A stretch of 64,000 bases of DNA from Algoriphagus algorifonticola. GTDB taxonomy: Bacteria > Bacteroidota > Bacteroidia > Cytophagales > Cyclobacteriaceae. The position numbers and the translations under genes are program-made. The notes under the pieces are model-generated. The model was not told the origin of the DNA, did no database searches, and was given only the letters and a program-made list of their open reading frames with translations. Below are positions 60,979 through 64,000 of this stretch, one piece after another; the stretch's first letter is position 1; every line of letters begins with the position of its first letter. The stretch lies in assembly GCF_007655305.1 (NCBI RefSeq), contig NZ_VLOG01000008.1:182053-246052 (forward strand). The letters run 5' to 3'.

Positions 60979-62754
60979 ATGACGCAATTTTATTCTAAGC
61001 GGGACCTAAAGTTTCAACTTTTTGAATTGATAAAAGCTGATGAGTTAAATCAAATCGAATATTTTCAAGATCATAATCGGGAAACCTTTGAAATGATACT
61101 TGAGGCTGCAGATCAAATAGCTCAAAAATCTTTAAGGCCTTTGCTAACGGAAATGGACCGAAAGGAACCCCAACTGGAAAACGGGAAAATCAAAATCCAT
61201 CCCGGAATGAAGCCGGTTATCCAACAATTTGGGAGGGATGGTTGGATTAACTCCACATTCAGTTACGAAGAAGGGGGCCAGCAACTCCCATGGACTATTC
61301 ATATTGCAGCGGGGTTCATTCTTCAGGCCGCAAATTATTCGGCCTCTGTATTCCCTTTTTTGACTACTGGGGCTGCCAACTTGATACGAACTTTTGGTAG
61401 CCAGGAATTAATAGAAAAGTTTACACCAAATCTCTACTCTGGCCATTGGCAAGGAACCATGGCTTTGACTGAGCCGGATGCAGGGAGTTCGCTCTCCGAT
61501 CTGACCACTGCTGCTTATCCAACAGAAAAAGCCGGAATCTATAAAATTAAAGGTCAAAAAATCTACATATCCTGTGGAGACCATGATGCCTGTGAGAATA
61601 TTATTCATCTGATGCTGGCTAGAATAGCGGGAGCACCAGCAGGAACAAAAGGAATATCTCTTTTTGTAGTTCCCCAAAAGAGAATTGATACACAAGAAAG
61701 TAACGATGTATTAACTCAGGGCATTTATCACAAGATGGGTTATAAAGGAGCCCCAATAGCTCATTTGATGATAGGTTCAGAAGATCAGTGTGAAGGATAT
61801 CTTGTTGGAGAAGCCAATCAAGGCCTAAAGTACATGTTTCAAATGATGAATGAGGCAAGACTTGGAGTAGGTATGAACGGGGTTGCAATTGCTACTGCCG
61901 CTTATTATTCCTCTTTGGCCTATGCGAAAGAACGTCCTCAGGGAAGGAGAATTAACAATAAAGATCTCAATCAACCACAGGTTCCCATTATAGAGCATGC
62001 AGATGTAAAGCGTATGCTTTTGTTTCAGAAAAGTGTCACTGAGGGTTCATTGGCACTCTTGCTATACTGCTCCAAACTTGCGGATGAAGTCCAGCAGGAG
62101 CCAAACTCAGAGAAGAAAAAAGCTAAGGAAGCATTGCTGGACTTATTAACCCCAATTGCAAAAAGCTACCCATCAGAAATGGGTGTTCATAGTACATCTG
62201 CAGCTGTTCAGATTTTAGGAGGGGCTGGCTATACTACGGATTTTCCTGTAGAGCAATATTATCGTGAAGCCCGAATACATCCTATTCATGAAGGAACTAC
62301 AGGGATTCATGGATTGGATCTTTTAGGAAGAAAGGTCTTGATGTCAGAAGGAATGGCTTGGAAATTACTTCACCAAGAGATCCTGAAGAGCCTAAATCAG
62401 TCAAGCCTTGACCCTAATTTGAAATCAAGATTTGAAAAATACCATAGGATAGTTTTAGAAACAGCCGAGAAAGTATTAGCAAAGAGTAAAAAAGGCCTGG
62501 AATATTATCTTGCCGATGCCACTTTATTCCTAGAAATGTGCGGAATCCTTTGCGTAGCTTGGAAATGGCTAGATCAATCCCATATCGCCCAAAGTCAATT
62601 AAATGGTGGATCTCCGGAGAAAGCTTTCTATCAAGGTAAAATAATGGCCTCAGAATATTTTATGGAATATGAGTTAACAAAAATAGAATCCTTGGCAACA
62701 AGACTTCAATCGGATACCTATCCCACTCTAGAAATGGGAAAAGAATGGTTTTAA
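60979..62754 (+). CDS. Acyl-CoA dehydrogenase (long FadE/DmdC-like form)
   Basis: 591 residues from the ATG at 60979; the ATG at 60931 lies in the previous gene and is rejected. FAD-dependent; MALTEPDAGSSLSDL binds FAD and substrate, and the catalytic Glu is in HPIHEGTTGIHGLDLLGRKV. The extra 200 residues at the ends (DLKFQLFELIKADELNQIEY, EKVLAKSKKGLEYYLADATL) are typical of the longer DmdC-type subfamily rather than 380-residue ACADs. Substrate unknown. Confidence 0.92.
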   Translation: MTQFYSKRDLKFQLFELIKADELNQIEYFQDHNRETFEMILEAADQIAQKSLRPLLTEMDRKEPQLENGKIKIHPGMKPVIQQFGRDGWINSTFSYEEGGQQLPWTIHIAAGFILQAANYSASVFPFLTTGAANLIRTFGSQELIEKFTPNLYSGHWQGTMALTEPDAGSSLSDLTTAAYPTEKAGIYKIKGQKIYISCGDHDACENIIHLMLARIAGAPAGTKGISLFVVPQKRIDTQESNDVLTQGIYHKMGYKGAPIAHLMIGSEDQCEGYLVGEANQGLKYMFQMMNEARLGVGMNGVAIATAAYYSSLAYAKERPQGRRINNKDLNQPQVPIIEHADVKRMLLFQKSVTEGSLALLLYCSKLADEVQQEPNSEKKKAKEALLDLLTPIAKSYPSEMGVHSTSAAVQILGGAGYTTDFPVEQYYREARIHPIHEGTTGIHGLDLLGRKVLMSEGMAWKLLHQEILKSLNQSSLDPNLKSRFEKYHRIVLETAEKVLAKSKKGLEYYLADATLFLEMCGILCVAWKWLDQSHIAQSQLNGGSPEKAFYQGKIMASEYFMEYELTKIESLATRLQSDTYPTLEMGKEWF

Positions 62755-62858
62755 CTCTTCAACTTTAGAGCTTTGGTTTAAATCGATCTTTATTCCTAAA
62801 TATTGAAAAACATTTGCTTATTTTGGCAAGCAATAAATTTTAACCTCATTTAATATTA

Positions 62859-63791
62859 ATGAAAAGAGTTTTAGTAAGTGGTGGTGGCGGATTTTTGGGT
62901 AGCCATCTATGCGACAGATTATTAAAGGAAGGCAACGAAGTACTATGTGTGGATAATTTTTTCACCGGAAATAGGAGAAACATTCACCATCTTTTAGACA
63001 ATAAGAATTTCGAATTATTGAGGCACGATGTGACTCATCCTCTTTATGTGGAAGTGGACGAAATTTATAATCTTGCATGCCCTGCCTCCCCTATTCATTA
63101 TCAATTTGACCCTGTTCAAACGACCAAAACCTCCGTGATTGGTGCAATGAACATGTTAGGTTTGGCTAAAAGGCTGAAAATTAAAATCCTTCAGGCAAGT
63201 ACTTCTGAAGTTTATGGAGATCCAGAAATCCATCCTCAACCTGAATCCTATAGAGGTAATGTAAATACGCTTGGTCCTCGTGCTTGTTATGATGAGGGAA
63301 AGAGGTGTGCAGAAACTTTATTCTTTGATTATCACAGACAGCATGGAGTTGCGATCAAAGTGATGAGAATATTCAATACTTATGGTCCAAGAATGCACCC
63401 GAATGATGGCCGAGTTGTCAGCAACTTTATTGTTCAGGCATTAAAAAATCAAGATATCACTATCTACGGCGATGGAAAGCAAACTCGTTCTTTCTGTTAT
63501 GTAGATGATAATATCGAAGGAATGTACAGGTTGATGAACTCCAGAGACGGATTTACTGGTCCGGTTAATATTGGAAACCCCGGAGAATTCACCATGTTGG
63601 AGCTAGCCAACTTGGTAATCGAACTGACCAACTCGAAAAGCAAGCTGGTTCATATGCCATTACCACAGGATGATCCAATGCAGAGAAAGCCAGTTATCGA
63701 TCTTGCAAAGAAAGAATTAGGCTGGGAGCCTACAATTCCACTCCGAGAAGGTTTGGTCAAAACAATTGAATATTTCGAAAGCATTATATAA
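62859..63791 (+). CDS. UDP-glucuronate decarboxylase (UDP-xylose synthase)
   Basis: 310 residues, extended SDR. NAD loop [53 protein letters not shown] (catalytic Thr/Ser/Glu) and YDEGKR (the Tyr-x3-Lys pair with UXS-type residues). [16 protein letters not shown] closes the family pattern. It turns UDP-glucuronate into UDP-xylose for surface polysaccharide. A 104-base gap and terminator set it apart from the hexuronate operon. Confidence 0.94.
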   Translation: MKRVLVSGGGGFLGSHLCDRLLKEGNEVLCVDNFFTGNRRNIHHLLDNKNFELLRHDVTHPLYVEVDEIYNLACPASPIHYQFDPVQTTKTSVIGAMNMLGLAKRLKIKILQASTSEVYGDPEIHPQPESYRGNVNTLGPRACYDEGKRCAETLFFDYHRQHGVAIKVMRIFNTYGPRMHPNDGRVVSNFIVQALKNQDITIYGDGKQTRSFCYVDDNIEGMYRLMNSRDGFTGPVNIGNPGEFTMLELANLVIELTNSKSKLVHMPLPQDDPMQRKPVIDLAKKELGWEPTIPLREGLVKTIEYFESII

Positions 63792-63794
63792 ATC

Positions 63795-63824
63795 AAAAGC
63801 CACCCTCTCGGGTGGCTTTTTTTT
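63795..63824 (+). terminator. Intrinsic terminator after UDP-glucuronate decarboxylase
   Basis: Eleven-base stem AAAAGCCACCC with GGGTGGCTTTT (63795-63805 with 63810-63820), TCTC loop, then T to 63824. Confidence 0.93.
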
Positions 63825-64000
63825 CTGAAAGAGAAAAACCAGAAAGTGGCCTATTTAGCTATTTTCAGAACTGGGAGGGCATACTTTTTCTACCCTCATA
63901 GAGGTGGTAAAATGGTTTAAATAAGTTAGGCCAAGTAAGAGAGTAAAATTTTTTCTACATGCTCGAAGCAATAACCGTTTGTTCTTGGCCTTTCAGTTCA

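Noticed and set aside
63825..64000. Possible gene at the right edge (ATG at 63959 open to the end, or 14 minus-strand codons entering from outside)
   Set aside because: Only about 40 bases of open frame in either direction, with no recognisable peptide. I see no supportable feature in this tail.
1..64000. tRNA, rRNA, CRISPR array, intact insertion sequence, prophage or toxin-antitoxin pair
   Set aside because: I looked for tRNA arms, regularly spaced repeats, transposase or integrase motifs and small paired genes on both strands and found none that hold up.

Overview
The window is a stretch of ordinary chromosome from a Bacteroidota bacterium, most likely a member of the Cytophagales close to Algoriphagus or other Cyclobacteriaceae (inference). 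The signs are AT-rich DNA, almost no Shine-Dalgarno sequences, several TAnnTTTG-type -7 boxes, and families typical of the phylum (DUF4301, DUF3347, DUF2911, HYC_CC_PP, THX, a fused DAHP synthase/chorismate mutase, SusC/TonB-style carboxypeptidase-like N-domains). I found no tRNA, rRNA, CRISPR array, prophage or intact insertion sequence.

Layout. 1-8.7 kb: housekeeping genes (LysM protein, NfeD protease, group II truncated globin, PlsC, GatC, a membrane-TPR protein, an ABC ATPase, a cobalamin adenosyltransferase). 8.7-15.7 kb: ilvE, a repeat-rich gap carrying the 3' relic of a second arginine deiminase gene, arginine deiminase, a DUF4197 lipoprotein, lysS and proline dehydrogenase. 15.8-23.8 kb: aromatic amino acid block with two tandem DAHP synthase/chorismate mutase genes, then aroB, aroA, pheA, an aminotransferase and tyrA. 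The second DAHP synthase gene is preceded by what I read as a complete Phe/Tyr transcription attenuator: a 31-codon leader peptide with eight Phe/Tyr codons in nine, three mutually exclusive stems and a GAAA-capped terminator 20 bases before the gene. This is the most striking signal in the window.

23.9-40.5 kb: a copper/silver defence and metal-handling block on the + strand (HMA chaperone, HYC_CC_PP protein, CusA, CusC, CusB, DUF3347 lipoprotein, exported CHY zinc-finger protein, CopB-type P1B ATPase, DUF2911, PepSY protein), then a TonB-dependent receptor that diverges from a DtxR-family metal regulator over a set of palindromes. Two copies of a long inverted-repeat element (33.3 and 37.3 kb) frame the middle of this block. 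Their arms show compensatory base changes, and one copy carries two smaller palindromes nested inside it.

40.5-52.7 kb: ArfB, a LytTR/LytS two-component pair, a TraB/GumN protein, a Tat-exported sugar isomerase-like protein, a methionine aminotransferase, a YdeI-like protein, a DHFR-like reductase, a 41-residue ribosomal protein THX gene, pxpABC (5-oxoprolinase), DUF4301 and an rRNA methyltransferase. 52.8-63.8 kb: a carbohydrate block with a two-domain 3-keto-disaccharide hydrolase lipoprotein and a Tat-exported Gfo/Idh/MocA oxidoreductase, a LacI-family regulator facing a hexuronate operon (uxaC, SDR fructuronate reductase, uxuA), then an acetyltransferase, an acyl-CoA dehydrogenase and UDP-glucuronate decarboxylase. 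Two LacI-type operators, one before the hydrolase and one between lacI and uxaC, suggest a single local regulon.
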